Origin: Petrosia ficiformis | Lineage: Eukaryota > Porifera > Demospongiae > Haplosclerida > Petrosiidae | Reading direction: 5' to 3' | Assembly (NCBI GenBank): GCA_947044365.1 | Contig: OX345637.1 | Location: 5,070,501 to 5,134,500, forward strand | DNA length: 64,000 nucleotides | In this document: positions 1 through 11,357 of the stretch, piece after piece | How positions within the stretch are numbered: the first letter of the stretch is position 1 | Layout: each line of letters opens with the position of its first letter | Made by a program: the position numbers and the translations under genes | Notes under the pieces: generated by a model | Told to the model about the DNA's origin: nothing | Seen by the model: the letters and a program-made list of their open reading frames with translations, nothing else | Database searches by the model: none

Positions 1-250
1 AGTTATTGAATCACTAATCCAAACACAATAGACAAGTAACTTACAGGTAAGTACTTTACATGAAGTAATTTGATTGGTCAATTCAATGAATACATATAAT
101 TAACAAGTCACAATGATTTGAGTTCATTACTGTATATAATGTTATTGAATCACTAATCCAAACACAATAGATAAGTAACATACAGGTAAGTACTTTTACA
201 TAAAGTAATTTGATCGGTCAATTCAATCAATACCTGTAATTAAGTCACAT
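1..250. repeat. Two-copy direct repeat at the window edge
   Basis: The block beginning near base 2 recurs near base 140 with few differences (period about 138 bp). Both copies carry the phrases TAATCCAAACACAATAG and TTTGATYGGTCAATTCAAT. The latter phrase recurs near 390, 10975 and 11885, always upstream of or between collagen-family copies, so it belongs to the duplicated intergenic DNA. No coding sequence is seen in 1-830. Confidence 0.7.
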
Positions 251-837
251 AAATACTGGTCTATTTAACTGACCATTATGAATACTTATGAAGGACGTGT
301 ATAACAACAGAATAATTTTATCTTTGTTAGAGTAATCTGATTAGTTATGGTACAAGTATTGCTGGATATAATTAAAAATTGACTTGACATAAAGCAATCT
401 GATTGGTCAATTTAACCATGGCATGATGTACACAATACTATAATATAGTAACTAGTAAAGTCTTCAGCTATTTCAAACTTTGTACTATTAACAAGAGACA
501 CAACCCATATTCCAATAGTCTAATTTATTATTCAAATTTTGGTTTTCCCTTCCCAAGTATCTAAAATAACTCTACCAAAATGTAATTATTATTTTAGGAT
601 TACAATCTCACCACAAATCATCTCAATTCCTACTTTATTGAGCTCAGTTCCTCCCCTTCTCTTTTTACAATCAATAAAGGTATCACATCCAGTGAACTCA
701 TGCCTTACAAATGAAACATCATAGCTATTTCAATATGAACCCTTTTATATAACTGCTCCTCCTCAGGCCTATGTCCCCATTATCTCAATCCTTACAACAG
801 AGACAAGCAGTAACAAATGTTGTAAACAGGTTTGGAG

Positions 838-845
838 TATATAAA
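838..845 (+). promoter_or_regulatory. TATA box of broken short-chain-collagen-family copy
   Basis: TATATAAA lies 111 bp before the ATG of the signal-peptide exon at 956. The same box at a similar distance precedes the sister exon at 12506 (box at 12397-12404), and the surrounding 200 bp is shared. The box is therefore an inherited core promoter rather than chance AT richness. Confidence 0.55.
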
Positions 846-955
846 CCAACCAGGTCCAATTAGAAGATCAGTATTTCAAGACAAACACATGTAAATCAAG
901 AAGTATCCAATACCTCAACTTTGTCGTGAAAAGAAATTCAAGAAGGACATTGACT

Positions 956-1306
956 ATGAAGAAAACAATGTTGATCATAGTACTACTGATAACAATTGAA
1001 GTATCAAGAGCTGCTATAATTAAAGGTTAGAATCTTAACAGTGCATGATATGTTCTAGCATCATGGTTTCACATGTGCTGAACATGCAATCACAAAAAAT
1101 ATATGTAATATTTATTAACCATGAAATCACAGGTCCATTTTCGAGTGATTCCAATGTGATTAAACGTGATGTCTCTGATACTTCTGTGTTGATAAGGATG
1201 CTGAATCTGTACCTGGTAGTGTTACTAACATTAACAGTGCATTATTTTATCACACTATTGCTATATCACAACAGAAATAATTACATGTGTTATGTGTACT
1301 AAGTGA
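956..1306 (+). pseudogene. Internally deleted short-chain-collagen-like gene remnant
   Basis: Exon 1 (956-1025) encodes a 23-residue signal peptide starting MKKTMLIIVLLITIEVSRAA. It ends in a phase-1 GT donor, the same architecture as the intact family members. Exon 2 begins after the AG at 1131-1132 and reads GPFSSDSNVIKRDV, alignable with the start of exon 2 of the 3677 gene (DSFASDYKDNKRDV). It then jumps directly to the last part of the C-terminal domain (DAESVPGSVTNINSALFYH, TEIITCVMCTK) in other frames. The core of the cysteine-rich domain, about 500 bp, is missing, and at least two frame changes separate the conserved blocks. It keeps promoter and signal peptide but cannot make the domain. 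Confidence 0.75.
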
Positions 1307-1382
1307 TGTACATATACATATGTCTTAATGTGTTGATGCTCTTACACATACATATACATGGACATTAGAACACTACTATAAT

Positions 1383-2245
1383 AATTACCCTCGCCGCGTA
1401 GCGTAGGCGGAAGGGTACGGTAATCGTTTTGTCTGTGTGTCTGTGTGTCTGTGTGTCTGTGTTTCTGTGTGTCTGTGTGTGTGTGTGTTAGCAATTTTTC
1501 TTGAAAAATAAAAACATTGACATTTCAAAAGGGGTACTGATAGACTTCAAATTATACAAGGAAAAAAAATAACGTAGGAATTCTTCTTAAACCTTTTGGT
1601 TCTAAAGTTATGACAATTTTTATAACTCACAGTTATTGTTTCACCACTTTAAGATGAAACGAGGGCAATAACGAGAGAAAATATGGACACACGAAACACA
1701 AGTGGTCCTCTTGCATGGCTGTCGCTAGCCAAGAAACGCTTCAAACCCAAAACAATCGATGTTATGGTTGCTACTACATCACCATTGATGCAAGATAGTA
1801 GAGAGCTACCTAGCTCCGGCTCCACCTACAGGTATGACGTACGTACGTACGTCCATGCAGCGTCATGTACTAAACACGTGATCCAGGTGATTCAAATTCA
1901 ATACGTTTTCACACGTTGGAGGTAGACTTGAGAACGTCTTCGAAGGAAAACAGAGAATAAGATGTAAGATATATATATATATATATATATTAGTTTTTTT
2001 CATTACTTCTATTCTTCTGTGTGTATTACACATAGATATCAAGAACCTCAGCTCTAATATATAACTTTAATAGCAACATAATATCTATTATGATGTACAC
2101 ATTATACAATATTATCACATCTACTTTCGATAAACATAATTATTTACAATTACTTACAATTATTTACGTTTAAAGTTTAAACTTCATACATCACACGTTA
2201 CTACTTAACCACGTAGGCGAGGGTCCCGTCCCGACGGCGCTCGTT
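1383..2245. mobile_element. Unclassified repeat element with GC-rich ends and an 80-codon ORF
   Basis: GC-rich ends stand out in AT-rich DNA. The left end reads ACCCTCGCCGCGTAG, and the right end near 2211-2226 is roughly its reverse complement (CACGTAGGCGAGGGTC). A TGTGTGTC microsatellite follows the left end (1429-1488). Inside, 1683-1925 is an open frame starting MDTRNTSGPLAWLSLAKKRF, with a good splice-donor-like CAG/GTATGA at about 1830. I do not recognise the protein. The terminal symmetry suggests a transposon or a MITE carrying foreign sequence; a host exon is the alternative. Confidence 0.4.
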
Positions 2246-2699
2246 AGTATAGTGTTTAAGTATACTTTTCCTTGAAAGTATATATGATTCCTAAACATTT
2301 TAGTCATTAAATCACTTCAAATAATACCTATTGATTTAATATCAAGATGTTTAGATAGAGGAGGGTATATTATAAATGCTGGTGTCATTTTGATGTAAGA
2401 TAGTTGTTATGTATATGTATGTGTCACTCAAATGAGGGAGGGGCTTTATCGTTTAATGGGTATAGCTTGATACAAAGTTTACTTGTCATAGTGACATAGT
2501 TCTTGTGAATATGATATGAATAGGAAGTGAACAAAGTATTATAAGCAGAAATGACATTTTGAAGTTAAACATCACAATAATATTATTATAATTGTTTTAA
2601 ATATAATTATGTATGTATGTATAATTATGCATGTACAGTGTACATGTATATAATATCTATGCATGTACGTATGTGAGTAAATAGAAGAACTTACATGTA

Positions 2700-2955
2700 A
2701 TTTAGTGTTGTTATAGTTAATTATAACTAAAACCCCTTTTATAAGACATTTTGACGTTTCGTTAACTAAACTATATCTAAATTACAAATTTACTGTAATA
2801 ATTATAACTAACTAAAATGAAAAATGGCCAATAATCGGTACCTTTAGGCTAGTTAACTAAAACTACGTGTAAAACCCTTTTAGTAAGCCTAAAATTGTTT
2901 TAGCTATAACTAAAATGGTGAACTTGGCTAATATACTATAACTACATGTATAAGT
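2700..2955. repeat. Interspersed repeat rich in TAACTAAAA (copy 1)
   Basis: This stretch is built from ATAACTAAAAC, CCCTTTTAGTAAG and ACTAAAATGAAAAATGGCC phrases. The same order of phrases returns at 37535-37760 inside an intron of the VPS13-like gene, so it is a dispersed repeat. No terminal repeats or coding capacity were seen. Confidence 0.65.
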
Positions 2956-3549
2956 AGTCAGTATTGTCATACTACTAAAATGTAATGAAGTAATGACCAC
3001 AAGTATGTACATTTATGTTTATGCACATGTACATACTTATGTATAATATAATAATAATGTATTATCATGTGTGTACATAAACTAATTAGTTATAATATAA
3101 ATAGTTAGTCTAAACTTTTTGCACTCTTATCTCATAATTGATACAAGCCACATTTTATCACAAAATTAAAATTCCTAAATATTTACCACTAGATTTTTAT
3201 GTCTTGTTATCTGCCCTTTTTATGAACTCTTCTATTCAGGGTACACTAAGTCCCTTCCTTAAAACTACCCTCCTAGATGCATAATTACATTTTAGTATCA
3301 ATATATATCCCACATACCTGGTGTTATGTAAATTTTAACCATCCTATTTCTAATACACAGCAAGATCTTAATATGAAAGTCATTGCCCACTATATTCCAT
3401 CCTACTCGCTCCAATTTGTCTACGACCTTCTGTCATATCTAAACAACTTAAAATATCAACTGATACACCATGAACCATTACCTATCATCCCTTTATTGGC
3501 TCCTCCTAGCAATGAACGATGTACTGCTAATACAAGACAGCCTCAAGGC

Positions 3550-3557
3550 TATATAAG
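3550..3557 (+). promoter_or_regulatory. TATA box of the collagen-less gene
   Basis: TATATAAG lies 127 bp upstream of the ATG at 3677, within the spacing seen for the other family members. In the duplicate unit this stretch has been deleted. Confidence 0.5.
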
Positions 3558-3676
3558 GCAGGTTGAAAGAGTCACTCAGCACTCAACTATCAAGAATCAC
3601 TATCACTAGACAGCTAACAAACTATTCGTAGAGTTAAAGTGACTAAAGAAGTTAGTTCTACTTCATAGCAACAATA

Positions 3677-5011
3677 ATGGAGAAAGTGATGAGAATTGCT
3701 GTTCTGCTCTTACTTGTTAAATGGAGTATCTGTAGAGCCACTGATAAAGATGGTACCATTCAATATATGTATTGATTTATTATAATTGAACTTCACAGAT
3801 AAACCATTTCTTCCTAAAGATTCTTCGTTAGAACATTATTCACATCACTATGTTTTGTATAGTCATACGTAGTTCTAAATGTTTTATGACCTACAAGGAC
3901 ATCCTTATGATTGCTTTCTGTGGGCTTGATTTATATCTTTGTGACACATATGCATTGTATACATTAAGAAAGTTGCATCATTCCAGGGAGGGGAGGGGGA
4001 TTCAGTCAAATAATGGGCATGGCTAAATGAATGCATGCTCAAGTTACAGTCAGTCGATTAGATCAGCAGGATGAAATCAACTTGTGTAAACCACAATTAA
4101 CAGCTGTTATAGCTGAAATACAAAGCTAAGTAAGAAGAATGTAAAATTATATTTAGCCATACAAAGCACTCATAAGGATACATTATTCTCCATATGTCTT
4201 GTTGATAGGCAAGTTTATGATTTCTTATACTATGTTTGTTTGGTTCCCACACTATCTCATTTAAATTTTATTCCGCATTAAAAATTAAATAAATAACTAT
4301 TTAGTAATTTGAAACATACTAACATGTTCTTATGAAATTACAGATTCATTTGCAAGTGACTACAAGGATAACAAACGAGATGTGCGACCTACTACACGTA
4401 CAACAAATTTCACAGTCAGAGAGGAATCTACAAACATCTCAATGCCAACCGAGTCTCCTGTGCCATCAACAGGGGGAACCGTTTTTACAAGATGGGGGAG
4501 AATAACTTGTCCTAATACGACAGGAACAGAGCTTGTGTATCAGGGAATAGCAGCTGGTAGTCTATCTGACAATAGCGGAGGCGGAGCTAATTATCTTTGT
4601 GTGCCTCATAATCCTGAATACATTTTAGATGATGCTCCTGGTTATGCTGAACATCTACATGGAGTAGCATATCGTGTACCAATTGCCTTTACCAATCTTT
4701 ATCAAACTATTGTTCCTTGTTCTATTTGCTATGTTGGTCAACGAGCCTCCAAATTAATGATTCCAGCCAAGACAACATGTCCTTCATCATGGACACTGGA
4801 ATATGATGGTTATCTTATGGCAGATGAATCTAATCATAAAAGGAATGCAGTTTATGAATGTGTTGACAAACATGCTGTGTCTGCTCCTGTTGAAGTACCA
4901 AATATTTATGGTTCATCATTTTATCATGTAATTGCTGCTTGTAATACAGGTCTACCTTGTCCTCCTTATACCACAAATAAAGTAATTACATGTGTTGTGT
5001 GTACTAAGTGA
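3677..5011 (+). CDS. Secreted short-chain-collagen C-terminal-domain protein lacking Gly-X-Y
   Basis: Two exons, 3677-3752 and 4344-5011, joined in phase 1, give 247 residues. The start is the only ATG opening a hydrophobic signal sequence (MEKVMRIAVLLLLVKWS). Residues ~26-75 form a Thr/Ser/Pro-rich spacer with sequons NFT and NIS. The remaining ~170 residues are the C-terminal domain of sponge short-chain collagens, with motifs [19 protein letters not shown] and ITCVVCTK and all ten cysteines found in the neighbouring collagens. No Gly-X-Y triplet is present, so it cannot form a triple helix. It is presumably secreted into matrix and may act alone or associate with the collagens; that role is inferred. 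The intron carries a worn MITE (about 3905-4205). A broken duplicate lies at 19069-19559. Confidence 0.85.
3905..4205 (-). mobile_element. Worn M1-family MITE in intron
   Basis: This is a degenerate copy of the MITE family best seen at 11358-11800 and 30070-30590. It includes the block near TTGCATCATTCCAGGGAGGG and an end reading ACAAAGCACTCATAAGGATAC, followed by CATATGTCTT. It is inserted antisense in the intron of the 3677 gene. Confidence 0.55.
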
Positions 5012-5029
5012 TGTATATACGTATACTTA

Positions 5030-5265
5030 GTGAATTCATTAATTATTAATGATTTTTTTTTGTTACCAATGGTAACCAATCTTACTAGTTATTAATACAT
5101 GTATTGTACTAAATAATGTACATGTATAGCGAATTCATTAATTATTAATGATAATTTTTTTTGGTTCAGTTGTAACCAATTTTACAAGTTATTAGTACAT
5201 GTACTGTACAAAGTAATGATTTCATCAATCGTTAATGATATTTTTTTTATATTGTTACCAATCTC
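5030..5265. repeat. Degenerate tandem repeat, three units
   Basis: Just 3' of the stop codon the phrases ATTAATTATTAATGAT, TTGTTACCAATGGTAACC and AGTTATTAATACATGTA recur three times with about 80-110 bp spacing. The unit is also tripled after the broken copy at 19560-19800, so it predates the duplication. The rest of 5265-5730 is AT-rich, with no gene seen. Confidence 0.65.
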
Positions 5266-5734
5266 ATGTTAGGTATAGTTGTTAATATAGTCAAAATGTT
5301 AGTACTTACAGAATACATACACTATTATAAAATACATTAACACACATTTGGTACTGCAATCTTTAATTCAATGTCAATACTGATACAGTACATAACTGTA
5401 TTACAATGTCAACCAGTTTCGAGGTTTATATGTACAATATAAACCTCCATCCACGTTGAACATATGTGAGGTAGTGAGTTTGAATCTCATCATTATAATG
5501 CAAAACCAGGATTGTAATTTTGAACATACGTTATAATTATATTTAAAAGCTTGCAGTTCATTTAGTATTTATCAAGATATTTTCTTGCTCCATTTAGTAA
5601 CAAATTTAGTTACTTTGGTATACATAATAGGTGAATTAAAAGTCATTGAAGGCAAGAAGTGTTGCACAACAAGCCTCATTTTAGCAACAGTCATAGGTCA
5701 TAAAATAGGACTGGACCCATTGTTATAATAAAGA

Positions 5735-5905
5735 AGATGTATAGAGAAAAAAAGTATTCCTATAATTGCTTTGTGGTGTCATCATTTAGTAATAAAGGCT
5801 GTCTTTCTCATGCCTAAAACACAACAGCCTAATATTGTTATTATTTTGATCATCTACTCTTCTTACTTTTTAAAGGTTATTGTAGAATTTTAGGACCTAG
5901 ATAGA
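5735..5905 (+). mobile_element. Left half of an M1-family MITE
   Basis: It begins AAGAAGATGTATAGAGAAAA, then ATTCCTATAATTGCTTTGTG, and continues through the family's internal block ending near TAGAATTTTAGGACC. The element then stops at the first unit of a minisatellite. No right terminal repeat follows. The same half-element abuts the shorter array at 20250-20420. Confidence 0.7.
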
Positions 5906-5909
5906 ATAC

Positions 5910-6715
5910 ACAATCTTTGTAGAAACAGACATATAATATTATATACACTACATATATGTACATGTGTAGTATTATTCATAGCAGTACATGCACACATAAC
6001 ACATAAACATGTAGATTTGGACAATCTTTATAGAAACAGACATACAATATTATATTATACACTACATACATGTACATGTGTAGTATTATTCATAGCAGTA
6101 CATGCACACATAACACATAAACATGTACATTTGGACAATCTTTATAGAAACAGACATATAATATTATACACACTACATACATGTACATGTGTAGTATTAT
6201 TCATAGCAGTACATGCACACATAACACATAAACATGTACATTTGGACAATCTTTATAGAAACAGACATACAATATTATATTATACACTACATACATGTAC
6301 ATATGTAGTATTATTCATAGCAGTACATGCACACATAACACATAAACATGTACATTTGGACAATCTTTGTAGAAACAGACATATAATATTATATACACTA
6401 CATACATGTACATGTGTAGTATTATTCATAGCAGTACATGCACACATAACACATAAACATGTACATTTGGACAATCTTTATAGAAATAGACATATAATAC
6501 TATACACACTACATACATGTACATGTGTAGTATTATCATAGCAGTACATGCACACATAACACATAAACATGTACATTTGGACAATCTTTATAGAAACAGA
6601 CATATAATATTATACACACTACATACATGTACATGTGTAGTATTATTCATAGCAGTACATGCACACATAACACATAAACATGTACATTTGGACAATCTTT
6701 GTAGAAACAGACATA
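5910..6715. repeat. Minisatellite of 111/114-bp units (about seven copies)
   Basis: Units start with ACAATCTTTRTAGAAA at 5910, 6021, 6135, 6246, 6360, 6471, 6581 and 6692. Spacings are 111, 114, 111, 114, 111, 110 and 111 bp. The 3-bp difference is an extra TAT that alternates, so part of the array is organised as dimers. Because 111 and 114 are multiples of three, long repetitive open frames appear on both strands. I do not regard these as genes: they have no signal, domain or neighbouring splice logic, and the 110-bp unit breaks the frame. Confidence 0.9.
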
Positions 6716-6719
6716 TAAT

Positions 6720-8072
6720 CACAATTAGTAAAGGCAAACATTAACAACACAAATGTGACTGCATACATGTGTGTCATTAGAGTACATCATTCATTATGTA
6801 TGTATGTCTACCATTAACAAATCCCAATACTGATACTTAAGAGTGCCTGCTGGTTGCAGTTTACTTTTAAAATATTGATACAACTAAGAATGATAGTTTA
6901 AAGAATATTTCTTCCCGTTTAAATGAAGAATGTTATTTTAAACTTTGATAGAATGTTAGTATAAGTTAATAGTTGACTAAGGTTAAGAAAAAATGTTAAT
7001 TAGTTTAGATAAAGAAGAATGTTAGTTTACCTTGTGATAGAATGATGAATGTTAGCGTAAGTTGAAACATTGAAGGAAAAACATCATTTTAAGTTTATAG
7101 AAAGGAAGGAATGTTGGTTTAAACTTTAGGAGTTTAAATTTCATAATAAAGATAAAGAAAACATTTCATTAAATAGAAATCCTAATACTCATTTCCTGTA
7201 AAAGCACAATATTCCTTTTGACCTAGTTTTGTACCAGTTGCTAGTACATGTACATGTGCATGTAGATGGCTCATGTTGTGAAAAGGCTAGATTTGAAAGC
7301 ATTAACAGCAAGCATTATTCATGCATGTACATGTACGTACATGTATATACATGTATGTTGTGAATAGGCTTGATTTAAAGGCATTAACAAGTCTGTTCAC
7401 ATTCATGATGACTTCAAAATTAGGAAATGAGTCAAATGACGTCTTTATATGTAACATAGTGCTATAGTTTAATGTCATAAGGTTAATACATGATTATAGT
7501 GTAACTCAATAATGAAGTAATGAAATGAAATATGCGTACACAGAAAAGAATGCGAAGGATAATTATATGGAAATGGTTAAAAGATAAAGTAAAAGGTTAT
7601 TGGTCATTCCAAACTAAAGTTATCAACATTTTTCCGAGCTCATGGTGAACATGAATGACCCTTATCTGAGGTAAATGCATAATGGTTGAGCTGATGTTGT
7701 TTTAGATATTGAAGAAAGTAAAATCAATATTGATGAAGGATATGATGGGGTAGAACCATTAAGACGATGATTATACATTATATGTATTGATCATCGTCTA
7801 CATAAACTGCAGGTACACTATGGCACTTGGGAGTGTGCGTTATGGGTTTATAGGTAAATCAAAAGTAACCACGGAGATAATTTTATATGCATAATTTAAA
7901 GTATTGACACCACCCATCAGTAGTGAAAACCTGTTACTGCACAGCAACTTGTAGAATCTGAAGCTAATAGTTGCTCTCACTGAAAGGCATTGCAAAATTC
8001 ATATGAAAACCTTAAAATATAAGAAGAGTTTTTATGGTTTTCATATAAAGTTTGCAGTATATACGTACATCC
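6720..8072. other. Gene-free spacer with dispersed repeat C
   Basis: No gene is seen. About 7395-7675 belongs to a dispersed repeat (phrases TTTAATGTCATAAGGTTAAT, TGTAACTCAATAATGAAG, TTATCAACATTTTTC) that also occurs near 21317-21715, 46306-46560 and 63650-64000. The remainder is AT-rich and shared with unit beta. Near 7765-7802 there is a short hairpin, AGACGATGATTATACAT facing ATGATCATCGTCT. Confidence 0.6.
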
Positions 8073-8365
8073 TAGGGCTGGGATGATTAATTGATTAATC
8101 GATTAATCAATTGAAAATGCTTCAGATTATCAATTGTAAGTATGTGATATCGATTATGCTAATTATTCCAAAAGACATGCTTTTCAAGCATGCAGCAGCA
8201 AGTAATGTACAATATGGAAGTGACAGGAAGCCTCTTTGATCATCAAATATGAGGAGCTTCCTGCATTAATTGACTTAATTGGCCTAATTACTTCTGCTGA
8301 CGATTATTAATCATTTTGAAGTTAGTGATTATCGATTTCAGAATCTCAGCCAATTCCCAGCCCTA
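8073..8365. mobile_element. hAT-like MITE with TAGGGCTGGGA ends (copy 1)
   Basis: The ends TAGGGCTGGGA and TCCCAGCCCTA are inverted repeats, followed inside by ATTGATTAATCGATTAATC-type AT palindromes. The element is 293 bp with no coding capacity. It sits at the same place in unit beta (22120-22417), so it inserted before the duplication. The terminal sequence resembles hAT ends, but no clear 8-bp target duplication is visible, so the superfamily is tentative. Confidence 0.65.
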
Positions 8366-8776
8366 ATATATATATATATGTAGGTTTCAACCTATACTAG
8401 ATTATTTGGTTTCAGTCATTCGAAAGGCAACAGTGACTAATTATCACAACAAAGCTATCACAGGGATCTACATGTATATATCTTGTTTATTCTGGCAGAC
8501 CTGCATGTGCTATATACCAGAAAATAATATCAGATGAAGACCCACTATCATGTCAATAATGAAATTTGGATTCTTGTAAATTAAAATTTATTTTCGTGAC
8601 TAAGCAATGTTATGAAATAATGGGAATTTGGTTTATTTATCTATATTGAGAGAGAGTGAGATTCCGTAAGTACATTCTTTAAAGACGTTCGCAATGCATG
8701 CATATACACACAGAATAAGCTGTCTTATTGGTTGAGTTCACAATACATGATATGTATAGATAGTTAGAAATTTGTG

Positions 8777-8819
8777 CACGTGATTTTGTACCTTTGTAAA
8801 CATATTTTGAATATAAAAG
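8777..8819 (+). promoter_or_regulatory. Core promoter of collagen C1: E-box and TATA box
   Basis: CACGTG (8777-8782) and TATAAAAG (8812-8819) lie 147 and 112 bp upstream of the ATG. The TATA box is kept in C3 (22924-22931) and in the broken copy (13885-13892). The E-box has decayed to TACGTG upstream of C3. TATAAAAG is close to a consensus TATA, so regulated, cell-type-specific expression is plausible but not shown. Confidence 0.5.
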
Positions 8820-8923
8820 AGAGCGATTAGCCAATGTTTTCCAAGCAAGTTCGACTAAATCACAATATAATTCTCTAGTACTACAATTTGTGAACTACAA
8901 CATATACCAAGAAAGCAAAAAGT

Positions 8924-9992
8924 ATGGAAAAACTTCTAATCATTACCATACTACTGGTTGCCATGGGATGGAGCAGCTGTGTAGTTACAGCTGACAAAGG
9001 TACTATGATGAATGTTAAATAACAGCAGATATTGATTAGAGTAAGAAGTCTATAGTAGGATGAGCAACACTCATCTTTGCTAACTAAAGTAAACACAAAA
9101 TGTATACAACCATGATTATAAAAGCTATTAGATCCAGTATTTAAACAGATATATTAATATGCATGATATAATTAAAGAATTTTAAATGATTTCTGTGATT
9201 ACAGATGAAGCTAACAACAATGAAACTTCTGTGTCTACAATAATTTTAACATCCTCTAATAATTATGTTGAGATCCTAAGAGGTAGAGATGGTCGTGATG
9301 GTATTCAAGGACCTCCTGGTAAAGATGGAGAAAAGGGTGATAAGGGTGATACAGGGCCTCCCGGACCACCTGGTAACTCTACATCTATGGGATCGCCTGG
9401 ACCAATGGGACCATCTGGAGAACAAGGTCCACAAGGACCTCCTGGACCCTCTACTGGAGGAGCTGTCTATACAAGATGGGGGAGAACCATTTGTCCAAAT
9501 ACTACAGGAACAGAATTATTGTATGCTGGTATAACTTCTGGAAGTCCCTATAATCTATATGGAGGTGGAGCTAATTATCTTTGCTTGCCTAAAGATCCTG
9601 ACTACCTCATTAATGGAATTCCTCCGTATTATTCACAACTCTATGGAAGTGAATATCAAAATCCAGTCCCATTTCCCCTTCATGACCACAATGTCCCTTG
9701 TGCTGTCTGCTATACTGCTAAACGTATATCTAAAGTAATGATTCCTGCCAAGACATCATGTCCTAAGTCATGGACAACAGAATATGCTGGGTATTTGATG
9801 ACTGAATACCATTCTAACAAAAGAAATGCAGTATATGAATGTGTGGACAGTGATGCTGAGGCTATACCTGGTAGTGAAGCTAACACAATTGGAGCATTGT
9901 TTTACCATGTTGTTGCTACATGCAACAATGGTCTTCCCTGTCCTCCCTATGTCACATCAAAGACAATCACCTGTGTTGTATGCACTAAATAA
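8924..9992 (+). CDS. Short-chain (spongin-type) collagen C1
   Basis: Exons 8924-8999 and 9205-9992 join in phase 1 to give 287 residues. Residues 1-~22 are a signal peptide ([18 protein letters not shown]). Residues 52-108 are Gly-X-Y: ten triplets, a break at GNSTSM carrying the N-glycosylation sequon NST, then seven triplets. Residues ~109-287 are the ten-cysteine C-terminal domain ([36 protein letters not shown]) related to collagen IV NC1, which in this family should direct trimerisation. The expected role is a secreted matrix or spongin component; the family match is by recognition only. Start choice: the ATG opens the signal exon 112 bp after a TATA box. The near-identical sister is C3 at 23036. 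Confidence 0.92.
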
Positions 9993-11357
9993 CAATGATG
10001 TGCTTTTGTACTACTTGTAGTACATAACTGATGAACATAATAATATGTATATGTATGTATGTATGTACGTAGTGCAGAATTGTAGATATCCATTTTTTGA
10101 CTATTTTCATTGTTTTCACTTTGTTGTAGTTTACTTCTTTCTTTGTTTATCAGGTTTTTTTCGATATCAGAATTTAGCAAGCAGTTGATTGATTCATTAT
10201 AACTATTTCTATTATGCTAAGAAGTAGATATAGGAAATAGAAAATATATAACTTCATATGAATGTAATTTGCAATATAGAGGGTAACAGAGTGTCATGTG
10301 TGATAGCTATTATAGATTCAAATCTACATGATATATTAATAAAATATAATAATAGCAATTATTATTATAAACAAAACCAGGCTTGTTGCTCAAAAAATTT
10401 GAAAAAGAAATCACATACCATTTGTCTGTTATGAATTACAAACAAAAAATATTAATTATCCAGGAAGAATACATATTGCTCCTAGTTAACATTCTGTACA
10501 AAATGGCCAAATAGCAAGTGTCACTTCTCATTTGCTCATTTACATTCATTCAAACTTATTATTGCATAACCAGCAACAGGTCATTATTAGTATTTGTTGT
10601 TTATCATGTGACATTGAGCCAATTCTATTTTCATACGTATGCTAGTCACCTGATCACATTTTAAACAATATCATACACACTAAAGAAGTGCTTAATGTAC
10701 AGTTATGAAAGGAAATTGAAGTTAAACTGCTAGATTGAATGTCAAATGATATAAAACAGTCGGTGCACTGCAAAAAATGTTATAAATATAATTACACAAT
10801 GTACATTAATGTCAATAGCAGCATTATAATTATTATCTACTACACACTAAACATAATATTACATAAACTCCATGCATAATTAAAAATGTACAGGCTATGA
10901 ATCTCATTATAAGATATATAATTATAATAATATAATAATACATATAAGGTTGTTATGTGATTTATACATCAAGCAATCTGATTGGTCAATTGAATTATAG
11001 CATGGTAAATACACATGTATAATCAGGAATATATAATATCCATTATGCAGGTACGTATATATACATGTACGTAATATACACAGGTACATGTACTTACTTA
11101 CATAACTACATGTATACATCCCTTAAATCTCATCGTAAAAGTTTCATGCTTATTATAACATACCTACATGTACGTGTATGTACATGTATTTGCACATTAA
11201 TTAACATTCCCATTTAATGTCAGAAGATTATGTAACGAGTAAAATCAATTAACTTACAGTGGACAAATATTCCATTACATATTTGAACAGCAGATATTCA
11301 TTACAGGTATTATACTACAACCAACTTACATTTAAAAAAATGGAAACAAGAATAATA
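9993..11357. other. 3' flank of collagen C1
   Basis: No gene is seen. A polyadenylation-type AATAAA lies at 10338-10343, about 345 bp after the stop. The flank is shared with those of the broken copy (16346 on) and C3 (24112 on). It lacks a segment that both of those have (for example ACTAAAACAATATAATAAC near 17260 and 24855), so those two flanks are more closely related to each other. Confidence 0.6.

Larger units (their letters stand above)
3191..11357. repeat. Segmental duplication unit alpha
   Basis: From the phrase AGATTTTTATGTCTTG at 3191 to about 11357, the sequence is collinear with 18742-25975. Both units contain, in order, a collagen-less gene, a half MITE, a 111-bp minisatellite, a hAT-like MITE, a collagen gene and its 3' flank. 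They differ by a ~1.0 kb deletion in the second unit, by minisatellite copy number, and by small indels. The 3' flank after the collagen gene is also shared with 16346-18420. Confidence 0.85.

Noticed and set aside
6017..6541. 174-codon frame with a 37-38-residue repeat, possible repeat protein
   Set aside because: It is a translation of the minisatellite. Similar frames exist on the opposite strand, and there is no start context, domain or splice support.
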